Positions 9,756 to 19,784 of a DNA stretch of 64,000 nt are shown here, piece after piece (position 1 is the stretch's first letter; each line of letters opens with the position of its first letter). The stretch is from Calothrix sp. NIES-3974 (lineage in GTDB: Bacteria > Cyanobacteriota > Cyanobacteriia > Cyanobacteriales > Nostocaceae). A program made the translations under genes and the position numbers. The stretch lies in contig NZ_AP018254.1 in the NCBI RefSeq assembly GCF_002368395.1, positions 1,612,001 through 1,676,000 on the forward strand. The letters run 5' to 3'. The notes under the pieces are model-generated. The model was not told where the DNA came from. It was given only the letters and a program-made list of their open reading frames with translations, and searched no databases.

Positions 9756-10886
9756 TCACGGATTTACGGCCAATAGACGGGAATTTTCCAACCGATCCAA
9801 CCATTTTTGTAGGTATATTTCGTTAGCTGTTTTTTCCTGGGGATTTTGAGTATCGATGGGGTGGGGCATTAATCCGAGAATCGCGGCGGTGGTGACGCAA
9901 AACATGGATTTTTGGAAGCTCATACAAATTTGTACCCGCAAATCATCTTCTCCCCTGGGAGTTTGACGATAGATGGCGTGTAGGTATTCTGGTAAAAAAT
10001 GACGCATATCCTGCATCAGGAGGGTGGGGGGAATACCTGCACCACCGATGGGTAGAGGGTCTGCATAGAGTGCGCCATACTGGAAGCGGGTTTGGTCGGG
10101 GGGGATTTGATAGGCTTGGGCATTGTAGGATACGGTTCCGGGGAAGGGTGTACCTCTAAAAAAGACGGCTTCGACGTAGGGAACAGCAGTATCGGGGAGG
10201 AAGGTTAATCCGAGGGATTTGGGGATGATGTCGTAATTTTGGTTACGGATTTTGACGGTGTAGGTAATGGGACGATTTGCGTCCTTAACTAAACCTGCTT
10301 TGATGTGGTCAACAACTGCGGGGATGGATTTGATTTTACCCTGGTCATAGAGTTGGGATAATTCGAGGAAAATATCAGCCATAACCCGCCAAAACTGGCC
10401 AAGACCACTGTAGTAGCAGGATACACGTAATTGTTCCAAGAGGAAATTAGGAAATAACTGATTTAATCCCAGAACTAGAGGGTTATTACGGAATTTAGCA
10501 GCAATAACTTGATTCGCGCGATCGCAAAATTCCTTGGTATCCAAATAGCTATCTAGTCCCCCTCCACCATGCCAAAACATGGCTTTCATACAGTATTCGG
10601 CATACTCAAAGTTAATGCGATCATGTTGCCAATGGCGTAATAATTTGGAAAAGCTAAACTCCCCATTAAAATACTTGAAAAATGGGAAAAAAACTAAAAA
10701 CTGATTTTCCGCGATATAAATCAGGTTGCGAGAATAAGCATCTAAAACCACCCCATAGCTGTAGAGAATACCAACCACTTCCGTCACGTTTTCTGGTGAA
10801 TCAGGTAACAATGCACCACCAGATTGCAAACGGTTGACAAACTCAGCAAGGGGATGTTGTTTGGGTTTTCCTTTTGTAGTCGGCAT
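9756..10886 (-). CDS. chpX: CO2 hydration protein of NDH-1 (ChpX/CupB type)
   Basis: A 376-residue member of the ChpX/ChpY (CupB/CupA) family, which occurs only with NDH-1 CO2-uptake complexes. It binds zinc and hydrates CO2 to bicarbonate on the cytoplasmic side of the thylakoid, driven by electron flow through NDH-1. Typical stretches are MKAMFWHGGGGLDSYLDTKE, PNFLLEQLRVSCYYSGLGQF and AAILGLMPHPID. The gene follows ndhF-ndhD on the same strand. No cupS gene follows; cupS usually accompanies the inducible ndhF3-ndhD3-chpY set. The adjacency to ccmK is also what I associate with the constitutive ndhF4-ndhD4-chpX set. The X/Y choice is inference. Confidence 0.88.
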   Translation of the reverse strand: MPTTKGKPKQHPLAEFVNRLQSGGALLPDSPENVTEVVGILYSYGVVLDAYSRNLIYIAENQFLVFFPFFKYFNGEFSFSKLLRHWQHDRINFEYAEYCMKAMFWHGGGGLDSYLDTKEFCDRANQVIAAKFRNNPLVLGLNQLFPNFLLEQLRVSCYYSGLGQFWRVMADIFLELSQLYDQGKIKSIPAVVDHIKAGLVKDANRPITYTVKIRNQNYDIIPKSLGLTFLPDTAVPYVEAVFFRGTPFPGTVSYNAQAYQIPPDQTRFQYGALYADPLPIGGAGIPPTLLMQDMRHFLPEYLHAIYRQTPRGEDDLRVQICMSFQKSMFCVTTAAILGLMPHPIDTQNPQEKTANEIYLQKWLDRLENSRLLAVNP

Positions 10887-10924
10887 TTTCAGGATTTTGG
10901 ATTTTAGATTTTACACAAATTAAG

Positions 10925-11022
10925 TAGTTCGCTTCCCGCATAGCGGGTATTACGTACGCGGAGCGTTGCCGCAGGCTATTACGAATTACGTTGCTTGCTT
11001 CCCGCGTAGCGGGTATTACGAA
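10925..11022. repeat. Repeat with CCCGC(A/G)TAGCGGG hairpins
   Basis: Two hairpins, CCCGCATAGCGGG and CCCGCGTAGCGGG, lie within a block of TTACGAATTACG-type repeats between chpX and ndhD. A related block is at 27481-27617. These are dispersed intergenic repeats of a kind common in filamentous cyanobacteria. Confidence 0.6.
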
Positions 11023-12504
11023 TTACAAATTACTCACCACCGCATTTTGATGAACCACCATTGCCGTGCTAGTAGGTTCAGTAAAATATATAAGCAAGCT
11101 GGGTTGGATGCCAAAAATCACGATAAGTAAGGCAAGGACAATTGCAGGAGCGCGATCGCGCCAACTCACACGGGGTAAATTGATCACTTGTGGGGATAGG
11201 CGACCGAAAAAGGCGCGGTTCATTAAAATTAAAAAGTAGACTGCGGTTAATCCTGTCCCTACCATTGACAGTAGAGTCATGACAGGAAAGGAGGCGTAAC
11301 TGCCGCGAAAGATGATGAATTCGGAAATAAATCCTACCATTCCCGGTATCCCCGCACTAGCCATCACTCCCAATACCATTAAACTACCAATGACGGGCAT
11401 TCCTCGTTCTGGATTAAATAGACCATGTAGTGCGTCTAAATCCCTTGTCCCAGCTTTGTTGTAAACCACACCGACAAGTAAGAATAACAAAGCGGAAATT
11501 AAACCGTGGCTAATCATTTGCATCACCGCACCTAGCATACTCAATTTTGTTGCTGCGGCTGCGGCTAATAATACATATCCCATGTGTCCAATGGAACTGT
11601 AGGCCACCATTTTTTTCATATCCCGTTGGGCGATCGCACAGGATGAACCATACAACACGCTCACCACTGCCCAAATTGCTAACCAAGGTGCTACATATGC
11701 CCAGGCTTCTGGTAACAAATTCATCCCAAAACGGAGGATACCGTAGGTTCCCAGTTTCAGTAATATCCCCGCCAGTAATACGGAAATGGGTGTGGAAGCT
11801 TCTACGTGTGCATCCGGCAACCAAGTATGAAAGGGAACTAAAGGAATTTTGATTCCGAAACCAATTAGAATTCCCGCTAGTAATAAAACTTGAGTGGAAA
11901 GGGGTAGGTATTTAGTGCTTAAACTTTCTAGGGCAAAACTAGGGGAATCACTTAACCAAACTAATCCTAGGAAGCTTGCTAAAATCAAAATCCCAGAAAT
12001 TGCAGTATAAATCAGAAATTTTGTTGCTGCATAACCGCGTCTTTCCCCTCCCCAAATGGCGATTAGTAGATATAGGGGAATCAGTTCTAATTCATAAAAT
12101 AGGAAAAACAGTAATAAATCTTGAGCAATAAAAGCCCCCATTACCCCTGCATTCAACAAAAATAACAGGGAAAAATAAAAGCGGGGACGGTGAAGGTGAG
12201 TATCAGTACTATAAACCGCAATAACCGTCAATAAACCATTCAGGATAATTAAAGGTAAAGACAAACCATCTACACCCAAATGGTAATTTAACCCAATCGC
12301 ATCAATCCACGATAAATTTTCCCGAAATTGCTGGGTAATACTGCTGGGATTAAACATAAACCCCAAACCAATTGTCCACACAAAGGAAACAATTGCAAAC
12401 CCTAAAGCTAGACGTTGAACCTGTAAAGCTGACCACTGACGTGGCAAAATTGCCATCACCAAAGCACCGATAAAAGGTATGAGTATTAAAGCACTGAGCA
12501 TCAT
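11023..12504 (-). CDS. ndhD4: NDH-1 subunit NdhD of the CO2-uptake complex (NdhD4 type)
   Basis: A 493-residue polytopic subunit of the proton-pumping membrane arm of NDH-1 (subunit 4, NuoM family). Visible landmarks are LSWIDAIGLNYHLGVDGLSL, LLFFLFYELELIPLYLLIAI with its membrane glutamate, and LPDAHVEASTPISVLLAGIL. About 14 membrane helices are expected. In cyanobacteria the D3/D4 paralogues assemble with F3/F4 and ChpY/ChpX to drive CO2 hydration. The gene lies between ndhF (135 bp upstream) and chpX (136 bp downstream), all on the minus strand, so the three probably form one transcription unit. Choosing D4 over D3 is based on gene context. Confidence 0.88.
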   Translation of the reverse strand: MMLSALILIPFIGALVMAILPRQWSALQVQRLALGFAIVSFVWTIGLGFMFNPSSITQQFRENLSWIDAIGLNYHLGVDGLSLPLIILNGLLTVIAVYSTDTHLHRPRFYFSLLFLLNAGVMGAFIAQDLLLFFLFYELELIPLYLLIAIWGGERRGYAATKFLIYTAISGILILASFLGLVWLSDSPSFALESLSTKYLPLSTQVLLLAGILIGFGIKIPLVPFHTWLPDAHVEASTPISVLLAGILLKLGTYGILRFGMNLLPEAWAYVAPWLAIWAVVSVLYGSSCAIAQRDMKKMVAYSSIGHMGYVLLAAAAATKLSMLGAVMQMISHGLISALLFLLVGVVYNKAGTRDLDALHGLFNPERGMPVIGSLMVLGVMASAGIPGMVGFISEFIIFRGSYASFPVMTLLSMVGTGLTAVYFLILMNRAFFGRLSPQVINLPRVSWRDRAPAIVLALLIVIFGIQPSLLIYFTEPTSTAMVVHQNAVVSNL

Positions 12505-12639
12505 TTGATTTTGGATTTTGGATTATTGGATTTTAAAGCTTGTCTATATTGAGATATACCTTTTGGGAAATTAATAGGAGACGACCCACCGGGTCGTCTG
12601 TACTCAAATGATTGGGTGTTTAAGTATTCTGTCTCCTCT

Positions 12640-14496
12640 TCAAAATGGCAAATTATCAAGTAATCCCAAAGACCAACTAATGAAGAACCCCAGAAGACTG
12701 ACACCCACCAAAATGGTTAACATATAACCTTGGGATTGACCGGAAACACTATATTTGAGGCTTTGTCCACTAAAAATTGCCGCAAATCCCACCAGATTCA
12801 CTAAACCATCGACTAAATAGCGATCGCTCCAGGCGGATATTTTTGAGAGTAAACTGACGATGGCGACAATGGTGATTTTGTACAATTTGTCAACATAAAA
12901 GTCATAACCAAATAAATCTTGAATCATCCGCCATGCTAAGATGCGCGATCGCGACCAAGCTTTGTGGAGGTGAATTGTCGCTCCTACCGTCACCCCAAAA
13001 GCAGTTGACACTAATAAGCATGACAAAACGGTGATATTCACACTTTCCCAAGTTGGAAGTAAATACCACTGTTGTAACATCACTGGTACGAGTAAGGTGA
13101 TAATCGTTAATGACACCATTGGTAAAGCCATTGGCCAAGGAACTTCCGCAGCACGACGGGTTTTCTGTTGCGGTTCACCCCAAAATATCAACCGAAATAC
13201 CCTGGTCAAATTCAAAGCTGTTAACCCATTCACTAATACCAATACCCACAACAACCACGGACTTACAGCCACTAAACCATCTGCCCAGGATAACATTGCC
13301 CAAAAACTACCTAAAGGCAATAATGTCACCATTCCCGCAGCACCGACCACAAACGCCGTTGTCGTTGCTGGCATTCTAGACCACAAACCCCCCATTTCCG
13401 TTAAATCCTGGGAACTGGTGGTATAAATAATCGAACCCGAACTCATGAAGAGTAACGCTTTGGCGACTGCATGGGTCAGCAACAACATCAAAGCCACACC
13501 CCCCTGCTGTTCACCCATCGCCAAAAATACTAACCCCATGTAGGCACTGGTAGAGTGGGCTAAAGCCCGTTTGATATCAATCTGGGCTAAAGATACTAAG
13601 GTTGCTCCAATAGCCGTCACCGCTCCCATAATCGTTAGAGCTGTCAACGCTACGGGAGAAAGGGCTAAAATTGGCTCTATCTTATACAGAACATATGCAC
13701 CCCCAGCCACCACCATTGAATTTCGCAGCACTGAAGCCGGATTTGGTCCTTCCATTGCTTCATCTAACCACAAATGCAGGGGAAACTGGGCGCATTTACC
13801 CGCAGGTCCAGCAATCAACCCCAACCCTAGTAAAGCTGATGTCAGAGGACTTAATTCAGCAGTTTGTGCCCATTCATACAAATCCTGATAATTCAAACTA
13901 CCAGCCAAATTGGCCAATGCAACCACACCCATCAGCAGGAGTAAATCACCAACCCGCTTGGTTAAAAAAGCATCACGAGCAGCTGTCACCACCAAGGGTT
14001 GGGCATACCAAAATCCTACTAATAGGTAAGTTGATAAAGTTAAAACTTCTAGTAAGGCGTAACTTAAAAATAGGGAATCACTAATTGCTAAACCGCTCAA
14101 AGCCGCTTCAAAAAATCCCATGAGGGCGAAAAATCTGGCCAATGACCAATCTTTTTCCATATAACCAAGGGCATATATTTGAGCCAGTAAACTTAAACCT
14201 GTAATTAACACACTAGCCCCAATACTCACAGGGGAAATATCCAAAGCAAAAGATAATTCCCAATCGGCTGCGGTAAACCAGGTAATCGTCAAGGCTTCCG
14301 GTGCATCATTCCAAATAAATTGGAAAATCAATACACTATGAATTAGACCCAGAAATGTCGTTAAAATATTAAAGTAGGCAGCCGGACGGGGACCTGTACG
14401 CCGGATAAATCCCAATGCCCAGGGTAAGGTTAATAGTGCCCCTATCAGCCCATAAAAGGGAACCCACCAGGATGTTGAAAATAACAATTGATTCAT
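12640..14496 (-). CDS. ndhF4: NDH-1 subunit NdhF of the CO2-uptake complex (NdhF4 type)
   Basis: A 618-residue NuoL-family subunit, the distal antiporter-like module of NDH-1 in the thylakoid. Recognisable parts are FALDISPVSIGASVLITGLS, AGKCAQFPLHLWLDEAMEGP (the W-L-x-x-A-M-x-G-P element) and RALAHSTSAYMGLVFLAMGE. The membrane lysines and glutamate of the proton path are present. It is the first gene of ndhF-ndhD-chpX and starts 827 bp from the divergent ccmK. The sequence is full length for the CO2-uptake paralogues, which are shorter than the respiratory NdhF1. Assignment to F4 rather than F3 is contextual. Confidence 0.88.
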   Translation of the reverse strand: MNQLLFSTSWWVPFYGLIGALLTLPWALGFIRRTGPRPAAYFNILTTFLGLIHSVLIFQFIWNDAPEALTITWFTAADWELSFALDISPVSIGASVLITGLSLLAQIYALGYMEKDWSLARFFALMGFFEAALSGLAISDSLFLSYALLEVLTLSTYLLVGFWYAQPLVVTAARDAFLTKRVGDLLLLMGVVALANLAGSLNYQDLYEWAQTAELSPLTSALLGLGLIAGPAGKCAQFPLHLWLDEAMEGPNPASVLRNSMVVAGGAYVLYKIEPILALSPVALTALTIMGAVTAIGATLVSLAQIDIKRALAHSTSAYMGLVFLAMGEQQGGVALMLLLTHAVAKALLFMSSGSIIYTTSSQDLTEMGGLWSRMPATTTAFVVGAAGMVTLLPLGSFWAMLSWADGLVAVSPWLLWVLVLVNGLTALNLTRVFRLIFWGEPQQKTRRAAEVPWPMALPMVSLTIITLLVPVMLQQWYLLPTWESVNITVLSCLLVSTAFGVTVGATIHLHKAWSRSRILAWRMIQDLFGYDFYVDKLYKITIVAIVSLLSKISAWSDRYLVDGLVNLVGFAAIFSGQSLKYSVSGQSQGYMLTILVGVSLLGFFISWSLGLLDNLPF

Positions 14497-15323
14497 GTAT
14501 GTTTTCCTACTAGAAGTTTTATCACATTGATTTTAATTTTCGATGATACTTTTTCGTTGTACAATCTTTTTTCTACATATTTCGCTACATCATAGTTTGA
14601 ACTTTAGTGCGTGAATATGCTGATTAATGGTTACGTTATTTTATAATTTATTTAATAATCTTAATTTGATTGTCAAACTCACATTTTTCGCATTTTATCG
14701 CAACTAACCACACTCCATAACTCCCCTTCAGAAAACAAGCTCCTAATTATATTCAAAAAATTCGCCCTTCTTCAGAAAGTATTAAGATTTATTTAGTGAT
14801 GAATATATCTAGAACAATGACTATTGAGCGTACTCGGTGCAATTGGCTCAAAATTTTAAGGAGTATTTGAATGATTGTCATCAACAAAAACTGCGGCAAT
14901 AAACTGCTCTGACAACAGAAATACCAAAAAAACATTGACAATAGCAAGAGCCTAGCCAAGAATTAATGAACTGAATAGCGCATTTAGCAAACCTCTACTG
15001 GTTATTTGTAGTGCGGATGAACCAGTAGAGACGACCCGTCGGGTCGTCTCTACACGCTGGGGATTTCCCATATGCCAGATGAATCGCAGAAATATCAGAC
15101 AGCCCCTCCAACAACTTCAGAAAGGCTGGAACCCTGATTATATCTACGATGTTAAGTTTTTTAAAAGTTTTTTATTATAAACTATTATACTAATTTATAT
15201 TGCCAGGGGTGCAAAGCTTTCCTATGCTTAATTTGAGAAGGATTTATCAGATTAGACTGAGCATCCCCGTCAAAAATTCTCATTGGTTCACCATTTAGAT
15301 TAATTTTTTTTAGGAGTCCTGCG
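14497..15323. promoter_or_regulatory. Divergent control region between ndhF4 and ccmK
   Basis: This 827-bp AT-rich gap must hold both the ndhF-ndhD-chpX promoter and the ccm operon promoter. LysR regulators of the CmpR/NdhR type recognise TTA-N7/8-TAA-like sites; several TTA and TAA half-sites lie around 14600-14680, but the region is so AT-rich that I do not single one out. A palindrome of family B sits at 15025-15053. The ccmK ribosome binding site is TTTAGGAG before 15324. No reading frame here looks coding. Confidence 0.5.
15025..15053. repeat. Palindromic dispersed repeat, family B
   Basis: GACGACCCGTCGGGTCGTC, extended by GTAGA and TCTAC, is a 29-bp perfect palindrome. Full or degenerate relatives lie at 28738-28780, inside the MITEs at 29812-29840 and near 52520-52545, near 34367-34392 and at 41294-41315. 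Confidence 0.75.
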
Positions 15324-15632
15324 ATGCCTATTGCAGTTGGAATGATTGAAACCAAAGGCTTTCCTGCCGTTGTGGAAGCTGCGGACGCGATGGTAAAAGC
15401 TGCCCGTGTCACCTTGGTTGGCTACGAAAAAATCGGTAGCGCTCGTGTCACCGTAATTGTGCGGGGTGATGTATCAGAGGTTCAAGCATCGGTAGCAGCT
15501 GGAATTGAAGCTGCGCGTCGCGTCAATGGTGGTGAGGTGGTTTCGACCCACATTATTGCTCGTCCCCACGAGAACCTGGAGTACGTCTTACCAATTCGTT
15601 ATACGGAAGCGGTTGAGCAGTTCCGAACTTAA
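15324..15632 (+). CDS. ccmK: Carboxysome shell protein CcmK (BMC-H), first copy
   Basis: A 102-residue single-BMC-domain protein that forms hexameric tiles of the beta-carboxysome shell. The sequence starts [20 protein letters not shown] and has the pore loop EKIGSARVT, with a positive residue beside the central pore. The C-terminus is short, as in CcmK2-type proteins. It is followed after 214 bp by a second, closely similar ccmK. The paralogue pair presumably makes mixed or alternative facets. RBS TTTAGGAG lies upstream. Which of the two should be called K1 or K2 I leave open. Confidence 0.95.
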   Translation: MPIAVGMIETKGFPAVVEAADAMVKAARVTLVGYEKIGSARVTVIVRGDVSEVQASVAAGIEAARRVNGGEVVSTHIIARPHENLEYVLPIRYTEAVEQFRT

Positions 15633-15846
15633 CCATTTAGGTAGGCGATTATTTATCTGCGGCGTTCTCAACTGGTTAATTCCAGCCATTAGAACGCAGT
15701 GCATTGTTGGTCTGGAATACAAAGGCCGATTCAGAAGCAGTCTCAAGTGGCCGATTCGCTGATGAATAATTCCTACTTTAGGGTTGCCATGTTCGAGTTA
15801 ATGTAGTTTTGCTTGTATTGTTACATCGCTGGTTAAAGGTAAAAAA

Positions 15847-16191
15847 ATGTCAATCGCAGTTGGAATGGTGGAAACTCTGGGATTTCCAGCAGTAGTAGAA
15901 GCAGCAGACGCAATGGTCAAGGCTGCGCGTGTAACGTTGGTTGGATATGAAAAAATTGGCAGTGGTCGTGTCACCGTCATCGTGCGCGGCGATGTTTCGG
16001 AAGTACAAGCTTCCGTCAGTGCAGGAATTGAATCCGTCAAACGGGTTAATGGTGGACAAGTGTTATCAACTCACATTATTGCTCGTCCCCACGAAAACCT
16101 CGAATATGTTCTCCCCATTCGTTATACCGAAGATGTGGAACAATTCCGGGAAAACGTCAACGCCATCCGCCCTTTTGGTAGAAGATCGTAA
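15847..16191 (+). CDS. ccmK: Carboxysome shell protein CcmK (BMC-H), second copy
   Basis: A 114-residue BMC-H shell protein, almost identical to the preceding CcmK through the BMC fold ([20 protein letters not shown]; pore loop EKIGSGRVT). It has a longer basic C-terminal tail ([13 protein letters not shown]), as in the longer paralogue of the usual cyanobacterial pair. The nucleotide sequences of the two copies have diverged at many third positions, so the duplication is old. ccmL begins only 16 bp after its stop, so they are surely co-transcribed. Confidence 0.95.
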   Translation: MSIAVGMVETLGFPAVVEAADAMVKAARVTLVGYEKIGSGRVTVIVRGDVSEVQASVSAGIESVKRVNGGQVLSTHIIARPHENLEYVLPIRYTEDVEQFRENVNAIRPFGRRS

Positions 16192-16207
16192 AATAACCTA
16201 AGCAAGA

Positions 16208-16510
16208 ATGCAAATTGCTAAAGTCCGGGGTACGGTAGTTAGCACGCAAAAAGACCCTAGTCTACGCGGAGTCAAGTTGCTGTTGCTACAAATGGTTGAC
16301 GAAGAAGGGCATGTTTTGCCAGAGTACGAGGTAGCCGCTGATACAGTTGGTGCTGGTGTGGATGAGTGGGTTCTCATCAGTCGCAATGGTGCAGCACGTC
16401 AAGTACTTGGCAATGAACAGCGTCCTTTGGATGCGGCAGTTGTAGCAATTATTGATACGATTTATGTAGAAGATCGGCTCATATACAGCAAAAAAGAACA
16501 GTATCGTTAA
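16208..16510 (+). CDS. ccmL: Carboxysome vertex protein CcmL
   Basis: A 100-residue CcmL/EutN-family protein that forms pentamers capping the vertices of the icosahedral carboxysome shell. The start MQIAKVRGTVVSTQKDPSLR and the segment AADTVGAGVDEWVLISRNGAAR (pore region G-A-G-x-G-E/D-W-V) are diagnostic. It lies 16 bp after ccmK and is followed by a 474-bp gap before ccmM. Confidence 0.95.
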   Translation: MQIAKVRGTVVSTQKDPSLRGVKLLLLQMVDEEGHVLPEYEVAADTVGAGVDEWVLISRNGAARQVLGNEQRPLDAAVVAIIDTIYVEDRLIYSKKEQYR

Positions 16511-16984
16511 ATCCAGTAAGTTAGTTTGTTGAACAGATGTGAGGAGTAGAGAGCTTTGGGGGAATTCCAATCCATAAAAATATTCCATAGCCTTTGTTGA
16601 GGGTTAGTAGCTAGCTATCAACACAATTAAAGCGGGATGGTTTATATCTTGGTATTCCTTAATTGATGGTGTGTGTAGTTGAAATCAGTTCCTAAACCAT
16701 GTCCCTGAATTGAGAACCGCAATTTTCATTCGCGATGATTGAGATTGCTTCCTTTTGTCGTCATGACGAAAACTCCGTTTTAATCGTGGACGAGGTTTAA
16801 ATTTAGATTTACAGCTAAAACCAATTCGGTGGGTGATTTAATCCAAATTATTTAATAATTTGCAAATAGATACTCACCAAATCTTGACAAAAGTTAAGGT
16901 TTTCAACACACAGAATCATGAATAATTCAAAGCTCGGAAGCATAACTCATCAACTCATATCTTAAAGTCAGGAGGAATTGAGCA
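16511..16984. other. Gap between ccmL and ccmM
   Basis: A 474-bp stretch with no credible gene. It has a TTGACA hexamer at 16884-16889, but I see no convincing -10 at the right distance. The ccmM ribosome binding site (GGAGGAATTGAGCA) lies just before 16985. The length suggests ccmM may have its own promoter in addition to read-through from ccmK. Confidence 0.4.
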
Positions 16985-18700
16985 ATGCCAGGGCGCAGCA
17001 CGGCGGAAGCCGCCCCCCCAACTCCGTGGGCTAGAGACCTCACGGGGCCAAGTATTCATGAGACAGCTTTTATACATTCCTTTTCCCATATCATTGGAGA
17101 TGTGCGGATTGGGGCAAATGTGATTGTAGCACCAGGTACTTCGATTCGTGCCGATGAAGGCAGTCCTTTCTTTATCGGTGAAAATACGAATATTCAGGAT
17201 GGTGTGGTGATACACGGTTTGGAGCAAGGTCGTGTAATAGGTGATGATGGTGAAAAATACTCAATTTGGGTAGGTAAAAATACTTGTATTACCCACATGG
17301 CATTGATTCATGGTCCTTGTTATGTGGGGGATGACTGTTTTATTGGATTCCGTTCAACGGTATTCAATGCCCGTGTTGGCAAAGGGTGCATTGTGATGAT
17401 GCACGCCTTGATTCAGGATGTGGAGATTCCTCCTGGGAAATATGTACCTTCCGGTGCGGTGATTATTTCCCAGCAGCAAGCAGACCGTTTACCGGACGTG
17501 CAAGCTGCGGATCAGGAGTTTGCCCATCATGTGGTGGGAATTAATCAGGCGCTTCGGGCTGGGTATATATGTGCTGCCGATAGTAAATGTATTGCCCCGA
17601 TTCGGGATGAAATAGCTAAATCTTCTACAGGTACAAGCAACGGTAACGGTTTTAGTTTTGCGTTTGAAAAAAGCGATGAGGTGGGAATGAGTAACAGATT
17701 GAGTGCCGATACAGTCGAGCAATTGAGATATCTCTTGGAGCAGGGGTTAAAAATTGGTACGGAACATGTGGATGCACGTCGGTTCCGGACAGGTTCCTGG
17801 CAAAGTTGTCAGCCAATCAATGCTCGGTCATTGAATGAAGCGATCGCGGCTTTGGAAAGTTGTCTTGCAGACCACAGTGGTGAGTACGTGCGTTTGTTTG
17901 GGATTGAGCCGAAGGGTCGCAAACGGGTATTAGAAACGATTATCCAACGTCCCGATGGGTCTAACGGTGCGGCCGCAACAGGGTTTAAAGCCCCCACAGT
18001 TAGCAGTTATAGCACTGCTCCTAGCTATGCTAGTTCCAGTAGTAACGGTAACGGTTACAAAGGTGGTGCAATTAGTAGCGAAACCGCCGAGCAAATCCGT
18101 AATTTATTGAATAGCGGTTATCGGATTGGTACAGAACACGTGGATGCACGCAGATTCCGGACTGGTACTTGGCAAAGTTGTCAACCCTTTGAAAGTAATT
18201 CCGTGAACGATGTAATTGCCGCCCTAGAAGAGTGTATGCTGCAACACCAAGGCGAATACGTACGCTTGATTGGGATTGATACTAAAGCCAAACGTCGGGT
18301 ATTAGAAACAATAATTCAACGTCCCGATGGGGTTGCGGCTCCCAGCAATGGTAAAACTCAAAGTTATACAGCACCTACTAGCAGTAATTATACAAGTACG
18401 AGCAGCTACGGTGGAGGAACTGCAACCGCAACTAGTACGAGATTGAGTCAAGAAGCCATTGACCATATTCGTCAGTTGTTTGCAGGTGGGTATAAAATTA
18501 GCGCCGAGCATGTGGATGCCCGTAGATTCCGTACAGGCTCCTGGCAGAGTTGCGGACAAATAGAAGTTCGTTCCGACCGGGATGCGATCGCAGCTTTGGA
18601 AGGATTTATGGCTGAGTACGCGGGTGAGTATGTACGGTTGATTGGGATTGATCCTAAAGCCAAGCGTCGGGTTTTGGAATTGATTGTTCAACGTCCATAG
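16985..18700 (+). CDS. ccmM: Carboxysome scaffold protein CcmM with three SSU-like domains
   Basis: CcmM gathers RuBisCO inside the beta-carboxysome. Residues 1 to about 210 form a left-handed beta-helix gamma-carbonic anhydrase domain, with zinc ligands His77, His104 and His109 and the cysteine pair Cys196/Cys202 that must be oxidised for activity in the Thermosynechococcus protein; this domain is therefore probably active. Three RuBisCO small-subunit-like modules follow near 238-325, 363-450 and 487-571, each with [11 protein letters not shown](S/T)WQSC, joined by Ser/Thr/Asn/Gly-rich linkers. Modules 1 and 2 carry two cysteines each, while module 3 has only one. An internal start at 17687 could give the short form. 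Confidence 0.96.
   Translation: MPGRSTAEAAPPTPWARDLTGPSIHETAFIHSFSHIIGDVRIGANVIVAPGTSIRADEGSPFFIGENTNIQDGVVIHGLEQGRVIGDDGEKYSIWVGKNTCITHMALIHGPCYVGDDCFIGFRSTVFNARVGKGCIVMMHALIQDVEIPPGKYVPSGAVIISQQQADRLPDVQAADQEFAHHVVGINQALRAGYICAADSKCIAPIRDEIAKSSTGTSNGNGFSFAFEKSDEVGMSNRLSADTVEQLRYLLEQGLKIGTEHVDARRFRTGSWQSCQPINARSLNEAIAALESCLADHSGEYVRLFGIEPKGRKRVLETIIQRPDGSNGAAATGFKAPTVSSYSTAPSYASSSSNGNGYKGGAISSETAEQIRNLLNSGYRIGTEHVDARRFRTGTWQSCQPFESNSVNDVIAALEECMLQHQGEYVRLIGIDTKAKRRVLETIIQRPDGVAAPSNGKTQSYTAPTSSNYTSTSSYGGGTATATSTRLSQEAIDHIRQLFAGGYKISAEHVDARRFRTGSWQSCGQIEVRSDRDAIAALEGFMAEYAGEYVRLIGIDPKAKRRVLELIVQRP
17676..17689 (+). promoter_or_regulatory. Candidate internal translation start for short CcmM
   Basis: GATGAGGTGGGAATG offers a Shine-Dalgarno-like GAGGTGGG directly before an in-frame ATG at 17687-17689. 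This is codon 235, just ahead of the first small-subunit-like module ([13 protein letters not shown]). In Synechococcus a short CcmM consisting of the small-subunit-like modules is made from such an internal start. Here it would give about 337 residues. Confidence 0.55.
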
Positions 18701-18996
18701 TGGTCTGACTAACCCAAAATTGACGGGTGGGGTCAGGGAGTAGTGGGTAGTGAGTAGCTTGTCCGTAAGGATATACGTCCCGTTCGCTGATTTTCCAAAG
18801 GGAGCGAGACGCTACCACTACAAGTACATCCCCCAGCTTTCACGAACTTTCATGAATATGATGGAATATTAGTTAAAGTAATCCAAAATCCATAGACGCA
18901 CCTAGTGCGGATCGACCGAAGAGTAATCCAAAATCTCAAATCCAAAATTCAAAATCAATTGACTATCCCCTACTGGCTACAAGGTGAAAATTAATT

Positions 18997-19749
18997 ATGG
19001 CTGTGCCGCCACTGCGCCTAGGCTCGCGCTTTGAATCATACATCAGTGGCGAAGTAATTGTTGACGAGAGTGCAGTGTTAGCACCGGGGGTAATTATTCG
19101 TGCTGGTGCTAACGGTAAAATTACTATTGGGGCTGGGGTCTGCGTTGGAATGGGAACGATTCTTCAAGTTGAGAACGGAATCATCCAAATCAGTCCTGGT
19201 GCAAACCTTGGTGCAGGGGTCTTAATGATTGGAGCAGGTACAATTGGGGAGAATGCTTGTATCGGAGCGGCAACAACTCTATACAATGCTTCGGTAGAGC
19301 CTGCACAAATTATCCCTCCTGGTTCTATGCTAGGAGATATAGGTCGCCCCTATTCTCTAACTTCATCAGCCGATGATTCTGTCCAGGCTAACCCCCAAAA
19401 GGCAAACGGAAAATATCAACTACCAGATGTTTGGGAAGAAGGGAATGCTGAAAGTGCTACTTCCGGGTCATCCCAGCACACCCAACCAGAGCAAACATCG
19501 ACACCAGGAACATCCCCATCTGTGAGACAGGATGTGGATGATAAAACCCCCTCAAGTCAGCCATCCCCTGACTTAGAATCAGAAAATGCCGACCCAGCCC
19601 CCAACCTATCAACATACACCGCCACTGGATTTTCGGAAACATTCGGTACGCAAATTTACGGGCAAACCAGTGTCCAAAGATTGCTAACAACATTGTTCCC
19701 CCACCGACAACCTCTGAACAAGCCCGTGTCTGACAATGAATCAGAATAA
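18997..19749 (+). CDS. ccmN: Carboxysome assembly protein CcmN
   Basis: CcmN links the CcmM-RuBisCO core to the CcmK shell. The 250-residue protein has an N-terminal half of hexapeptide repeats (GANGKITIGAGVCVGMGTI and similar), then a Ser/Pro/Gln-rich linker, and a C-terminal amphipathic helix around residues 214-237 with IYGQTSVQRLLTTLFPHR. That helix is the encapsulation peptide that binds the shell. The gene lies 296 bp after ccmM, in a gap with an AATCCAAAATC repeat, and 35 bp before ccmO. Confidence 0.93.
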   Translation: MAVPPLRLGSRFESYISGEVIVDESAVLAPGVIIRAGANGKITIGAGVCVGMGTILQVENGIIQISPGANLGAGVLMIGAGTIGENACIGAATTLYNASVEPAQIIPPGSMLGDIGRPYSLTSSADDSVQANPQKANGKYQLPDVWEEGNAESATSGSSQHTQPEQTSTPGTSPSVRQDVDDKTPSSQPSPDLESENADPAPNLSTYTATGFSETFGTQIYGQTSVQRLLTTLFPHRQPLNKPVSDNESE

Positions 19750-19784
19750 GTGTTAATTATTTAATTATCACATCACCTCGGAAA

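Noticed and set aside
14600-14680. TTA...TAA LysR-type sites in the ndhF/ccmK control region
   Set aside because: Several candidates, all expected by chance in such AT-rich DNA; none is supported by position or symmetry.
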